Source: a virus. From it: a stretch of 41,429 bases of DNA. Within the stretch, counting starts at the first letter, position 1. Every line of letters starts with the position of its first letter. The stretch is taken from positions 1 through 41,429 of the IMG/VR virus record IMGVR_UViG_3300028840_001713. The stretch is one strand, 5' to 3'. Below the pieces are notes generated by a model. It worked only from the letters and a program-made list of their open reading frames with translations. It searched no databases and was not told the DNA's origin. Positions 22,999 through 31,275 of the stretch are shown here, in pieces. The position numbers and the translations under genes were made by a program.

Positions 22999-23585
22999 GA
23001 ACGACTAATTTCGGACAAAAATATAATGGATCAGAATTAAGTAAAAAAGAATGTTTCAAGATTCTGGAAGAATATAAAAAATTAGGCGGTGTTTATTTAG
23101 ATACTGCTTTTAATTATGGGAATGCTCAGGAGATTATAGGAGAATTTGGAGCGGATCTGTTTAAAATAAATACTAAGTCATGGCACGATGGCGAATTAGA
23201 AAAAAGTTTAGAAATATTAAAAGTAAATAAGATATACAGTTGTATGACAAGAGATTCAACACATTGGATAGGTTATGTTTTAAAGCAACGTGTAAAAAAG
23301 GGTATAATAGAAAAATGGGGATCAAGTATTTATTATCCGCATGAATTAAGAGGGGATGCAAATATAACTTTTATACCGTTTACTAAATACTTTTTAGATT
23401 ATATGCCAGTTATGATGCTTCACGGTGACGTCTGGATAAGATCATATTTTAATTTAGATAGTAATTTAACCAGCGAAGATTTTAAAAAGTATGAAAGAAA
23501 AGATTTGGGGCATGAAGTACATTTTGTTGGCGGTGTAGATAACGTTTTCCAACTAAGGGAAAACATGGAGTTTTTTAATGCTTAA
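22986..23585 (+). CDS. Aldo/keto reductase-like protein, short
   Basis: This 199-residue product starts at GTG 22986 (GGAGG upstream, overlapping the previous gene). N-terminal residues 1-55 carry the aldo/keto reductase signature, LGTTNFGQKY then VYLDTAFNYGNAQEIIG with catalytic Asp39 and Tyr44; K and H equivalents may lie near KINTKSW and MLHGDV. Full AKRs have about 280-330 residues, so part of the barrel is missing, yet the chain is continuous with no frameshift trace. Similar short AKRs occur in bacterial nonulosonate/sps-type clusters to my knowledge. Likely a sugar keto-reductase or a non-catalytic relic. Confidence 0.7.
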   Translation: MFILGTTNFGQKYNGSELSKKECFKILEEYKKLGGVYLDTAFNYGNAQEIIGEFGADLFKINTKSWHDGELEKSLEILKVNKIYSCMTRDSTHWIGYVLKQRVKKGIIEKWGSSIYYPHELRGDANITFIPFTKYFLDYMPVMMLHGDVWIRSYFNLDSNLTSEDFKKYERKDLGHEVHFVGGVDNVFQLRENMEFFNA

Positions 23586-24330
23586 TCTAACAATTATAAT
23601 TTGCACAAAAAATTCAGAAAATAATATAAAAAAAGTTTTAGATAAGTGTAAGAATTATAAAGTAATTTTAGTTGATTGTTCAATAGATGATACTTTAGCA
23701 ATTGCCAGAAAATATAAAAATGTTTATGTTGTAAAAGATAAGGGAAAAGGTTTAGCAGCCGCAAGAAACGCAGGATTAAAACATGTAGTAACAGAGTACG
23801 TTTTATTTTTGGGAAGCGATAATTTAATGACAACAGATTTATACATTTTATCATCACATTTACATAATTATTCATGTGTAAGTTGTATGACAATTCCCAA
23901 TAATGCCTTTAAGAATTATTTAGAAAAGCAAACATATAAACGATGGCAAAAGAAATTTCCCGCAGGAGAACAAAAAATTGTAGGCACTCCGTATATTATG
24001 AGAACGAGCATTTTAAAAGAATATATGTATGATAGTTCTATGTCACATTCAGATGATACAGATTTATTTAAAAGAATGTATGATGATGGGCATAGATTTT
24101 ATAGGTCAAATGTGAAAGTAATAGATTTAACTGTGAATAATTTAAAAGAAATAAAGAGTAGATTTATTCGTTATGGGATAAGTGACAGAGAATTTGCAAA
24201 AAAATATAAAAAAGGCTTTTTAAATTTCTTTTATGCTTTTCGTGCGGAGTGGATAGGATTTGATTTAGTTTATATGCCTTATTATTTATTAGTAGTATTT
24301 TGGAGGTTATATGCCAGAGTCTTTAGTTAA
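23578..24330 (+). CDS. GT2-family glycosyltransferase
   Basis: This 250-residue protein is a GT-A fold enzyme that moves a nucleotide-activated sugar. Motifs: LTIIICTKNSENNI at the N-terminus, VILVDCSIDDT, KGKGLAAARNAGL, and a DxD-like GSDN at 79-82, then a 'SDDTDLFKRMYDDG' acceptor region. The C-terminal 30 residues are hydrophobic (two short segments ending RLYARVFS), suggesting membrane anchoring at the inner leaflet. As the only clear glycosyltransferase in the cassette, it may attach the cassette's sugar to a host glycan or protein. Confidence 0.85.
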   Translation: MLNLTIIICTKNSENNIKKVLDKCKNYKVILVDCSIDDTLAIARKYKNVYVVKDKGKGLAAARNAGLKHVVTEYVLFLGSDNLMTTDLYILSSHLHNYSCVSCMTIPNNAFKNYLEKQTYKRWQKKFPAGEQKIVGTPYIMRTSILKEYMYDSSMSHSDDTDLFKRMYDDGHRFYRSNVKVIDLTVNNLKEIKSRFIRYGISDREFAKKYKKGFLNFFYAFRAEWIGFDLVYMPYYLLVVFWRLYARVFS

Positions 24331-25075
24331 TTGTTTCATACAAGCCCGCACAGGTTCAAAAAGGTTACCAGACAAGGTTTTACTTAATCTCTGCGGAAAA
24401 AGCGCAATACAACGATGTTATGAGCGTGTTATGATGTGCGAGAGAATAAACAATGTAATTGTTATTATTCCAGATAATGAGCCAGAGTTTGCAGAATATT
24501 TATGTGAAGTAGGAATACCATTTTTTAAGGGTGATCCAGATGATTTATTAACAAGATATTGCCAAGCAAGTGAACAATTCCCATGCCAAAATATAGTAAG
24601 GATTACAGCCGATTGCCCGTTAATAGATCCAGCAATAATTGACGATGTGATCAAAACACACTTAGAACATGGTAACGAGTTTACGACTAATGCGTGGTTA
24701 GGATTAGAAACTTATCCCGATGGCATGGATGTATCAGTTATCAGGAAGAAAACACTAGATAAGCTAAATAAAACTATAACCAATGTTATACATAGAGAAC
24801 ATGTTGTAACATACATCATGGAAGATTCAATACCATTTAAAACAGAACACATTGCCAGTGAAATAGATTACAGTGAATATAGATTAACACTAGATCATAT
24901 TGAGGACTATTATGTTTTAAGAATATTAAGCGATATTCTGTTTATAGATTATGTTACATTTTACGGTGAAAACTTAGATAATTTCGGGTTAGATATGATA
25001 ATAGAAAAGCTGGATGAAAACCCATTGTTGAAAAAAATAAACAGTATGCACAAAAGAAACGAGGCTATATTATGA
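24311..25075 (+). CDS. SpsF-like cytidylyltransferase (CMP-sugar synthetase family)
   Basis: This 254-residue nucleotidyltransferase probably activates a nonulosonic-type acid as CMP-sugar. The signature CFIQARTGSKRLPDKVL sits at 8-24 (the R-x(3)-KR-P motif), RITADCPLIDP follows at about 97-107, and HREHVVTYI and LDHIEDYYVLR lie further on, all typical of the SpsF branch related to KdsB/NeuA. Its closest relatives by motif pattern are spore-coat polysaccharide protein F enzymes, often beside NeuB/SpsE and GSA-type aminotransferase genes. Overlaps both neighbours. Confidence 0.87.
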   Translation: MPESLVNCFIQARTGSKRLPDKVLLNLCGKSAIQRCYERVMMCERINNVIVIIPDNEPEFAEYLCEVGIPFFKGDPDDLLTRYCQASEQFPCQNIVRITADCPLIDPAIIDDVIKTHLEHGNEFTTNAWLGLETYPDGMDVSVIRKKTLDKLNKTITNVIHREHVVTYIMEDSIPFKTEHIASEIDYSEYRLTLDHIEDYYVLRILSDILFIDYVTFYGENLDNFGLDMIIEKLDENPLLKKINSMHKRNEAIL

Positions 25076-26208
25076 ATGTATTAGGTTTATATAGTAAGCG
25101 CCCTGAATATTTCTGTAGTGGATTTCCTATATATCAGAAGAAAGCAAAGGGATGTGAAATAACAGACATTTCAAACAAGAAATACATTGATATGTCACAC
25201 ATTGGATTTTCAGCATGTGTATTAGGATACTCAAACCCTATAATTAATGCAATGGCAAAGAAAGCTATAAACGACGGATCTTTTAGCTTACTTAATTCAT
25301 TTAATGATAAAATAAATGCAGATAATTTTATAAAAATTCATAAATGGGCAGATAAAGTGAGATTCACACGATCCGGCGGGGAGGCTTGCCAAGTAGCTGC
25401 TGAAATAGCCAAAGCAAACACTAACAGAAAAGGCATTTTACAATGTGGTTATTCAGGGTGGAAGTTACAAAACGAAAACCATAGAAAATTTACATATAAT
25501 GATATAGAGAGTTTTTATCAAGTTATTAACAAAAATATAGGAATAGTAATTGTCGAGGCTATACGGTATGAAGAACCATCGCCCGAATGGATAGAGCTTC
25601 TAAAAGAGATTAATAAGAAATATATATTGATAATTGATGAAATTACAAGCGGTTTTAGATTTGCCAATGGTGGCATTCATGAAAAATGGGGGCTTCGTCC
25701 TGCAATGGCTGTATTTGGTAAAAGCATGTCAAATGGATTCCCATGTGGTGCTGTATTAATGAGAGGTGATATAGAAGAAGGCAATAAATTTATTTCATCA
25801 ACTTACTGGACTGATAACGTAACGCCTGCGGCTATAACAATGAGCATGATGTTACATAGGATTTATAGACCTCATTATCTGGCAAAGATCGGAAAAGAGA
25901 TTAAAAAAGTTATAGTAGGATGTGCAGATTATTACCAATTGCCGATAAAAATAAATGAAGTAGATCACATTATAAAGTTTACATTTGATCATGAAAAAAC
26001 AAATATACTAGAAACACTATATACGCAATTAATGTTAAAAGAAAAATTTCTTGCAACTAATATAATTTACCCATCATACGCACATAAAATAAAACATCTA
26101 AAAGAATTTGCAAGGGCAATTTATAAAGTGTTTTTTATTATAAAGAAACATATAAACGATCCCGAAAGAATTTTAATAGGGAATGAAAAAAAACATAAAA
26201 TAACTTGA
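25072..26208 (+). CDS. Class III aminotransferase, GSA-aminomutase-like
   Basis: This 378-residue PLP enzyme resembles glutamate-1-semialdehyde aminomutases. Features: MSHIGFSACVLGYSNP at 41-56, RSGGEACQVAAEIAK at 100-114 (phosphate-binding area, usual SGTEA), LIIDEITSGFRF with D189, and the Schiff-base K217 in FGKSMSNGFPCG. It is about 50 residues shorter than HemL and not next to haem genes, so haem synthesis is unlikely. In sps-type clusters such enzymes probably aminate a keto sugar, the step done by DegT-family PseC elsewhere. Last gene of the cassette; a promoter begins in its stop region. Confidence 0.83.
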   Translation: MNVLGLYSKRPEYFCSGFPIYQKKAKGCEITDISNKKYIDMSHIGFSACVLGYSNPIINAMAKKAINDGSFSLLNSFNDKINADNFIKIHKWADKVRFTRSGGEACQVAAEIAKANTNRKGILQCGYSGWKLQNENHRKFTYNDIESFYQVINKNIGIVIVEAIRYEEPSPEWIELLKEINKKYILIIDEITSGFRFANGGIHEKWGLRPAMAVFGKSMSNGFPCGAVLMRGDIEEGNKFISSTYWTDNVTPAAITMSMMLHRIYRPHYLAKIGKEIKKVIVGCADYYQLPIKINEVDHIIKFTFDHEKTNILETLYTQLMLKEKFLATNIIYPSYAHKIKHLKEFARAIYKVFFIIKKHINDPERILIGNEKKHKIT

Positions 26209-26233
26209 TTTTCTATAAAAATAATATTATAAT
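26205..26233 (+). promoter_or_regulatory. Strong promoter downstream of the glycan cassette
   Basis: TTGATT (26205-26210), exactly 17 bp, TATAAT (26228-26233), a consensus -10. Transcription would start about 8 bases before the RBS GGAG of the 55-residue gene at 26248. Confidence 0.8.
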
Positions 26234-26247
26234 ATAATGGAGCGACA

Positions 26248-26415
26248 ATGGATTCTTACAGTACAACAATAGAAAGCAATTTGTGGGATGAGCTGCAAAA
26301 ATTAAGCCTGAAAATAGCCAGTAAAAAGGATAGAGGCTTACACATAGAAATTGATGCAGTAAGCAACAAAGATATAAAAAATTGCAATATAGTTGTAAGA
26401 GAAAAAATTAGATAG
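26248..26415 (+). CDS. Small early protein, 55 residues
   Basis: It runs from ATG 26248 (GGAG 8 bases upstream) to TAG 26413-26415. The product has an N-terminal helix (IESNLWDELQKLSLKIASK) and a beta-rich, basic C-terminus (IKNCNIVVREKIR). It has its own consensus promoter and is followed at once by a terminator, so it is a monocistronic unit between the glycan cassette and terminase. It might control late transcription, but no family is recognised. Confidence 0.68.
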   Translation: MDSYSTTIESNLWDELQKLSLKIASKKDRGLHIEIDAVSNKDIKNCNIVVREKIR

Positions 26416-26416
26416 T

Positions 26417-26462
26417 AAACCCTGAGAGCCTCTTAATAATGCTCAATTACTCGGGGTTTTTT
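26417..26462 (+). terminator. Rho-independent terminator 1 after the 55-residue gene
   Basis: AAACCCTGAG (26417-26426) pairs over 10 bp with CTCGGGGTTT (26450-26459) with one G-U pair, followed by a T run to 26462. The 23-base loop can fold further (GAGC/GCTC). It closes the unit started at 26205. Confidence 0.75.
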
Positions 26463-26512
26463 AAAATGATGACTTTATCCTCCAATAAAGCACATGAATA
26501 ACCTTAAAAATG

Positions 26513-26547
26513 GGCATGTTATATTAAATTATAGCATGCCTTTTTTT
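26513..26547 (+). terminator. Rho-independent terminator 2 before the terminase
   Basis: GGCATGTTATA (26513-26523) pairs with TATAGCATGCC (26530-26540), 11 bp with one G-U, followed by seven Ts (26541-26547). It lies just before the packaging genes, so late transcription must start after it or read through it. Confidence 0.8.
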
Positions 26548-26578
26548 ATTGTAAACGGTAAAAAAACGGGATAATACA

Positions 26579-26860
26579 ATGAGTGGGAAGTGCGATCCTC
26601 CTAAGCATAGTCAATTCTCTAGTACCAATCAGCCCCCGAACGAAAGTAAGAGGGTTCCAAAGTTAAAAACAAGGCTTAAACACCTATTAGCGAATAACTA
26701 TGATGAAGTGGCTAGTGCATTGATGAAAAATGCTAAAAAGGGAGATATAAAAACCATAGAGTTTATGCGTGATTGGCTTTATGGTAAACCTAAAGAGCAT
26801 TATGATACTAACAACAAAATAGATATAAAAGTCGAGTATGTGCACAATAAAAATAAATGA
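26579..26860 (+). CDS. Terminase small subunit candidate
   Basis: This 93-residue protein, rich in Lys and polar residues at the N-terminus, has a helical centre (KLKTRLKHLLANNYDEVASALMKNAKK and 'IKTIEFMRDWLYGKPKE'). The segments resemble the DNA-binding and oligomerisation parts of small terminase or DUF5681-type proteins. It sits directly before the large subunit, whose start lies in its 3' end. Only a weak GGG lies before the ATG. Function inferred mainly from location. Confidence 0.6.
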   Translation: MSGKCDPPKHSQFSSTNQPPNESKRVPKLKTRLKHLLANNYDEVASALMKNAKKGDIKTIEFMRDWLYGKPKEHYDTNNKIDIKVEYVHNKNK

Positions 26861-28049
26861 TGCTTTCAAGTCATTAAAAGAAAGCACAAAGAGATTAAAT
26901 ATAGTTTATGGCGGTGCTGGTAGTGGTAAGAGTTACTACTTAGCACAAATGATTATATTGAAGCTCATTGAAACACAAAGAAACTTTTTAGTCATTAGGA
27001 AAGTAGGCAATACATTGAGAGATAGTGTATGGAGCTTATTTTTATCGGTTATAAGTGATAATAATTTATCACAAATATTTCAAGTCAATAAGTCAGAGTT
27101 TACTATTACCAATAAGATAGAAGGTAATCAAATTATATGCAAAGGGTTAGATGATCCGGAAAAGATTAAATCTATTACAGTTAAAAAAGGGCAGCTAACT
27201 GATATTTGGATAGAAGAAGCAACAGAATTAAACGAAGACGATTTAATGCAGCTTAATTTAAGGTTAAGGGGAGAGAACGAATACCAAAAACAGATTTGGT
27301 TAAGTTTCAACCCTATAAGTAATCTACATTGGATTAAGAAAAAATACTTTGATAATCCAGATAATAACACCTTAATACTTAAAACAACTTATAAAGATAA
27401 TGCTTTTTTAGATGAGGACTACAAGAGAGAGTTAGAGAGTTTAAAATATAAAGATAAGGTTTACTATGATATTTACGTACTAGGAAATTGGGGTGTCATA
27501 GGAAATCTTGTTTTTAACAACTGGGAAGTAAAAGACTTAGATGATATAAGAGAGCAGTTTAATTCTTATTATAACGGGCTGGATTTTGGGTTTACAAATG
27601 ATCCTACAGCCATTGTAAAACTCGCAAGGAAAGATTGGAATATATATATATTAGAAGAACATTATGAAAAGGGTTTAGATAATAACCAGATCGCAAAGGT
27701 TTTTAAAGATAAGTTTGAGGGGTATGTTTATTGCGATAGCGCAGAGCCTAAAAGTATTAGGGAGCTTAAACAGTACAATATAGCAGCCAAAGCCACGATA
27801 AAAGGCAAGGATTCTGTTAAGCACGGCATACAGTGGATAAGGCAGCATAAAATAATAATAGATAAACGGTGTACTAATTTCATTAATGAGATAAGTACAT
27901 ATAAATATAGAGAGGATAAAGACGGCAACGTTTTAAATGAACCGTTGGACATGAATAATCATTTAATGGATGCCATGAGGTACGCATTAGAGAACTTAAT
28001 GCGGATGTATAGAAAAACCAGTTACAGTGCTGGGCAATTGGGGCTTTAA
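26838..28049 (+). CDS. terL: Terminase large subunit
   Basis: This 403-residue packaging motor ATPase and nuclease has Walker A GGAGSGKS (25-32), Walker B TDIWIEEATEL with Glu126/Glu127, and a coupling motif with LSFNP. The RNase H-like nuclease acids appear in GLDFGFTNDPTAIVK, VYCDSAEP and HLMDAMRYAL. The sequence type resembles PBSX/SPP1-like terminases, which generally package by headful, consistent with a circularly permuted genome (inference). Overlaps the small-subunit gene; the portal starts in its stop codon (TAATG). Confidence 0.93.
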   Translation: MCTIKINDAFKSLKESTKRLNIVYGGAGSGKSYYLAQMIILKLIETQRNFLVIRKVGNTLRDSVWSLFLSVISDNNLSQIFQVNKSEFTITNKIEGNQIICKGLDDPEKIKSITVKKGQLTDIWIEEATELNEDDLMQLNLRLRGENEYQKQIWLSFNPISNLHWIKKKYFDNPDNNTLILKTTYKDNAFLDEDYKRELESLKYKDKVYYDIYVLGNWGVIGNLVFNNWEVKDLDDIREQFNSYYNGLDFGFTNDPTAIVKLARKDWNIYILEEHYEKGLDNNQIAKVFKDKFEGYVYCDSAEPKSIRELKQYNIAAKATIKGKDSVKHGIQWIRQHKIIIDKRCTNFINEISTYKYREDKDGNVLNEPLDMNNHLMDAMRYALENLMRMYRKTSYSAGQLGL

Positions 28050-29503
28050 TGGAAGGTGATGTAAAAATAACAACTAAGATTTATGAATACCCACGTGTAG
28101 AAGATTTTACAAGTTTGAACGAAAAAGAACTTGAAACACTCATTGAAGATAACCGTGAGTTTTGGAATAAATACGCAGAGAATGAGCAATACTACATAGG
28201 TGCTAATGTTGCTATTGCGAGTAAAAGGGAAGTTGACAAAGATAATCCCGATTCACGGGTTGCCGTGCCTTATGCGAGAACTATGACTCAAATTGTTAAG
28301 GGTTATATGTATAAAGCAGGGTTAATAACTTATGATAGTGATAACGAGCAATATATGCAAGTCCTACAAGAGATATTTGACCGGAATGATGAAACGCTTA
28401 AAACAAGTGAGCTTGGAGAGAGTCAAAGCAAATACGGTTTAGGAGTTGAACTACTCTATATAGATGATAAAGCCGAATTAAGATTTACTAACGTTAACCC
28501 CAAAGAATGTATATTCCTTTTCAATATGGAAATCGAGCCTAAATTGTCAGGAGCTTTAAGATACTATGTTATTGATGAAGATAAAGACAAATTAAACTCT
28601 AAAACATATAAATTAGAAGTATACTACTTAGATCGTATAGAGATATACACACTAAAAGAAGATTCATTTAATAAGTTTTCTGTTGTAAGCAAGGATGATC
28701 AATACCCGAATGTATTTAAGGAAATTCCTTTTGTTATCTATAAGAACAATCAGGAATACCACGCGGACTATGAGCCTGTTAAGCCACTTGTAGATGCTTA
28801 CGATATATTAGCCAGTGACAGCACAAATGAGTTAAACCGTTTTGCAAGTGCTTATCTTATTCTTAAAGACTATGTATTTTCAAACCCAGATGATGATAAC
28901 ATGAAAACAAGGGAATTAGAAAAGCTTAAATCAAGACGTGTACTAGAGTTTTTAGACGGTCAAGGCGGCGCTGAGTTCTTAACCAAAGATATACCAAGTG
29001 AGTTCTTTGAAGCTGTTAAAGGTACATTAAGAGAGGATATTGAATATCATTCGCATATACCAGACTTTAGAAGCAAGAACTTTTCTAATGCCTCAGGTGT
29101 TAGTATGATGTGGGCTTTGTTTGACTTTGAGAATTTTTGTAGTGATAAGGAAACGTTATTCTCTAAAGGGCTACAACATAGAATAGACCTAATAAATATA
29201 TATCTAGGCATAAGAAATATACAAGCTGAAAAGGTAAATATTAGGTTCAAACGAAACACGCCTGTAAACTTAACCGAACTAATTGATAATGCAGTTAAAT
29301 TAAAAAACGGCGGGATATTATCAGATGAAGATATATTAAAAACACTACCAGAAGATTTAGTCGATAATGTTGACGACGCTTTAGAGAGGTTAAAGGCTCA
29401 GAGAGATGAAAACATGCAGATGTTTGATATAGAAGGGGGATCTAATGGAGATCAAGGATTTAATTCAAGAGATCAAGAGGCACAGCCAAATAACGGAAAC
29501 TAA
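28049..29503 (+). CDS. Portal protein, SPP1 gp6-like
   Basis: This 484-residue protein forms the dodecameric DNA entry channel. Features typical of the SPP1-type portal family: an early 'NREFWNKYAENEQYYIG' helix, 'DNPDSRVAVPYARTMTQ' near 65-85, 'RRVLEFLDGQGGAEFLTKD' and 'DFRSKNFSNASGVSMMWALF' in the stem/clip region, and a charged helical C-terminus. Follows the large terminase and precedes the minor head protein, the canonical packaging order. Confidence 0.88.
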   Translation: MEGDVKITTKIYEYPRVEDFTSLNEKELETLIEDNREFWNKYAENEQYYIGANVAIASKREVDKDNPDSRVAVPYARTMTQIVKGYMYKAGLITYDSDNEQYMQVLQEIFDRNDETLKTSELGESQSKYGLGVELLYIDDKAELRFTNVNPKECIFLFNMEIEPKLSGALRYYVIDEDKDKLNSKTYKLEVYYLDRIEIYTLKEDSFNKFSVVSKDDQYPNVFKEIPFVIYKNNQEYHADYEPVKPLVDAYDILASDSTNELNRFASAYLILKDYVFSNPDDDNMKTRELEKLKSRRVLEFLDGQGGAEFLTKDIPSEFFEAVKGTLREDIEYHSHIPDFRSKNFSNASGVSMMWALFDFENFCSDKETLFSKGLQHRIDLINIYLGIRNIQAEKVNIRFKRNTPVNLTELIDNAVKLKNGGILSDEDILKTLPEDLVDNVDDALERLKAQRDENMQMFDIEGGSNGDQGFNSRDQEAQPNNGN

Positions 29504-29612
29504 TATCATTGATATAAAAAAAATCAATGGCAAGTTGGTTTTTGAGGTGAGCAATGGGGCAGATAGCAGAAAACCAAAAAATAGCATTCAATCAAACAGA
29601 GGGGATGCTTAA
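29445..29612 (+). CDS. Possible small protein overlapping portal and minor head genes
   Basis: From ATG 29445 (GGGGGA just upstream) to TAA 29610-29612, 55 residues in a different frame from both neighbours. The product starts MEIKDLIQEIKRHSQ and has a short beta stretch (KINGKLVFEVSNG). It bridges the 50-base gap between portal stop and next start, overlapping each by about 58 bases. Small genes at this spot occur in other phages, so it is plausible, but coding evidence is limited to the RBS and the fit. Confidence 0.4.
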   Translation: MEIKDLIQEIKRHSQITETNIIDIKKINGKLVFEVSNGADSRKPKNSIQSNRGDA

Positions 29613-31275
29613 TATATATGAGAAGCGGTTAATATCTGCTTATCGTGGATCTTTGAAACAAATAAGAAATGATATCATGAAGCTAAATGAAAAGGTTACA
29701 TGGTCATTCAGTGAGCTAAGGAAATATAACAGGCTGGAGAAACTACAGAAGCAAGTTGCTAATGAGCTTGTGAAGTTAGGTAGATTAACAGGTGTCGAGT
29801 TGGCAAAGGTTAATACTAACATTGTGGAGAATACTTACAATAGATCATGGTTTGGGTATGAAAAGGAAATTAAAACAAGTTTGGCATTTGGTAAAATAAA
29901 TCCTGATCTTGTTAAAGGGATAGTAACAGAGCCTTATCCTAACGTTAAACTAAAAGATTTAATCAAAAATGTTACGCAACAGCAAGTTAATAGAATAGTG
30001 TTTGATATAGGGCAAAGTCTAGCATTGGGAGAAGGTGCTGCAAAAGCGGCACGTAGATTGCGAAATAGTTTAAATATAGGCTTTAATCAGTCAATGCGTA
30101 TAGCACGTACGGAAGGATTAAGGGCAAGTAGTAAGGCACAATTAGTCAGCACAGAAAGAAGTCAAGATTTAGGGATAGAAATAACAAAACAATGGCATAC
30201 AAATTTAGATGGGCGTGAAAGATCGAGTCACAGAAATATAAACGAACAACTAGCGGATAAAAAGGGGTTATTCCATATAGGCACAGCAACAGCAGAAGCC
30301 CCGAGATTATTCGGGATAGCAAAAGAGGATATAAATTGCAGATGTTATTATACAGAAGAAATAGATGATTTACCTGAAAACATAGAAAAACGAGTAACAC
30401 CTAAAAGCATAGATAAAAGCCGACAAATGACATTTGATGACTTTCAAGAGGAGAAAGGGATTAAAAAGAATAAGGAAGTGCCAAAGGCTAAAGAGCCAAA
30501 AGAGCCAAGGTTTAAGCCTGCAAGAACAGTAGATGAAGCTGTAAAATTTGCTAAAAATAATAATATAGCAAAACAAATAGATTACAATGGTATTAGTTTA
30601 GAACATATAAATGCAATTAATAAAACACTTATAAGGCTAAAAGAAAAATATAAACAACCTTTTCCATATATACAACTAAATACAAAAATGGGCGAAGGAG
30701 CCACGGCGGGGGCAAATGCGGTGCAACTGAAATTAAATAAAAGAGCTTTTAGTAAAAATTCTATACGTGAGATGTACCATGATACACATACAGGGTTTAA
30801 AGAAAATACAAAAAATAGTTTAAGATTAATAAATGAAAATGATAAAAGAAAATTAGTTAGTGAGCAAGAAGCAAAAAGGTATAAAGAAACATTAACAGAA
30901 ACTATAAAATTTAAAAGATCTAATACAGCTTTTAAAGGAGAAGAAATAAACACTATCATTACGCATGAATTTGGGCATACTTTAGCAGATATTAAACTAG
31001 GACTCATAACAAAAAACCCTGTAAACAAGTTGTTAAGAAGCAAGGGAGGTTCTAATTATATTAAAAAATCAGATGAATTAATAGAAAGATTAGATAGTCT
31101 TTTTGATAAATATGTAACAAAAAAAACAGATGGATATATTTATGATGTATCAGTATATGCCACAGAAAATAAAGATGAATTTTTAGCAGAGAATTTTGTA
31201 CTTTGGGATAAAAACCCAAGTTTAGTAAAAAAAGATATATCAAAATTTTTCAAGGATTTAGTGGAGTTATTATGA
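29554..31275 (+). CDS. Minor head protein (Mu F / SPP1 gp7-like) fused to a zincin-like metallopeptidase domain
   Basis: This 573-residue protein's N-terminal part (about 1-265) matches phage head morphogenesis proteins: a helical region, then 'RIARTEGLRASSKAQ', 'KQWHTNLDGRERSSHRNINEQ' and the Cys-containing DINCRCYYTEE. A Lys/Pro linker (about 290-325) leads to an unrelated C-terminal domain (330-573) with the zinc site ITHEFGHTLAD (His471, Glu472, His475). A downstream ENKDEFLAENF with Glu542/Glu546 could give the third ligand. This resembles polymorphic-toxin or lethal-factor-like zincins appended to minor head proteins. It may be delivered into the host with DNA. Confidence 0.87.
   Translation: MGQIAENQKIAFNQTEGMLNIYEKRLISAYRGSLKQIRNDIMKLNEKVTWSFSELRKYNRLEKLQKQVANELVKLGRLTGVELAKVNTNIVENTYNRSWFGYEKEIKTSLAFGKINPDLVKGIVTEPYPNVKLKDLIKNVTQQQVNRIVFDIGQSLALGEGAAKAARRLRNSLNIGFNQSMRIARTEGLRASSKAQLVSTERSQDLGIEITKQWHTNLDGRERSSHRNINEQLADKKGLFHIGTATAEAPRLFGIAKEDINCRCYYTEEIDDLPENIEKRVTPKSIDKSRQMTFDDFQEEKGIKKNKEVPKAKEPKEPRFKPARTVDEAVKFAKNNNIAKQIDYNGISLEHINAINKTLIRLKEKYKQPFPYIQLNTKMGEGATAGANAVQLKLNKRAFSKNSIREMYHDTHTGFKENTKNSLRLINENDKRKLVSEQEAKRYKETLTETIKFKRSNTAFKGEEINTIITHEFGHTLADIKLGLITKNPVNKLLRSKGGSNYIKKSDELIERLDSLFDKYVTKKTDGYIYDVSVYATENKDEFLAENFVLWDKNPSLVKKDISKFFKDLVELL

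Noticed and set aside
22986-23585. Frameshifted remnant of a full aldo/keto reductase
   Set aside because: The flanking frames do not continue the barrel and the gene is tightly overlapped on both sides, so a short intact gene fits better.
26549-26577. Possible late promoter TTGTAA-17-TAATAC just before the terminase
   Set aside because: Both boxes are weak and the start would fall almost at the ATG, leaving no RBS; not listed as a feature.
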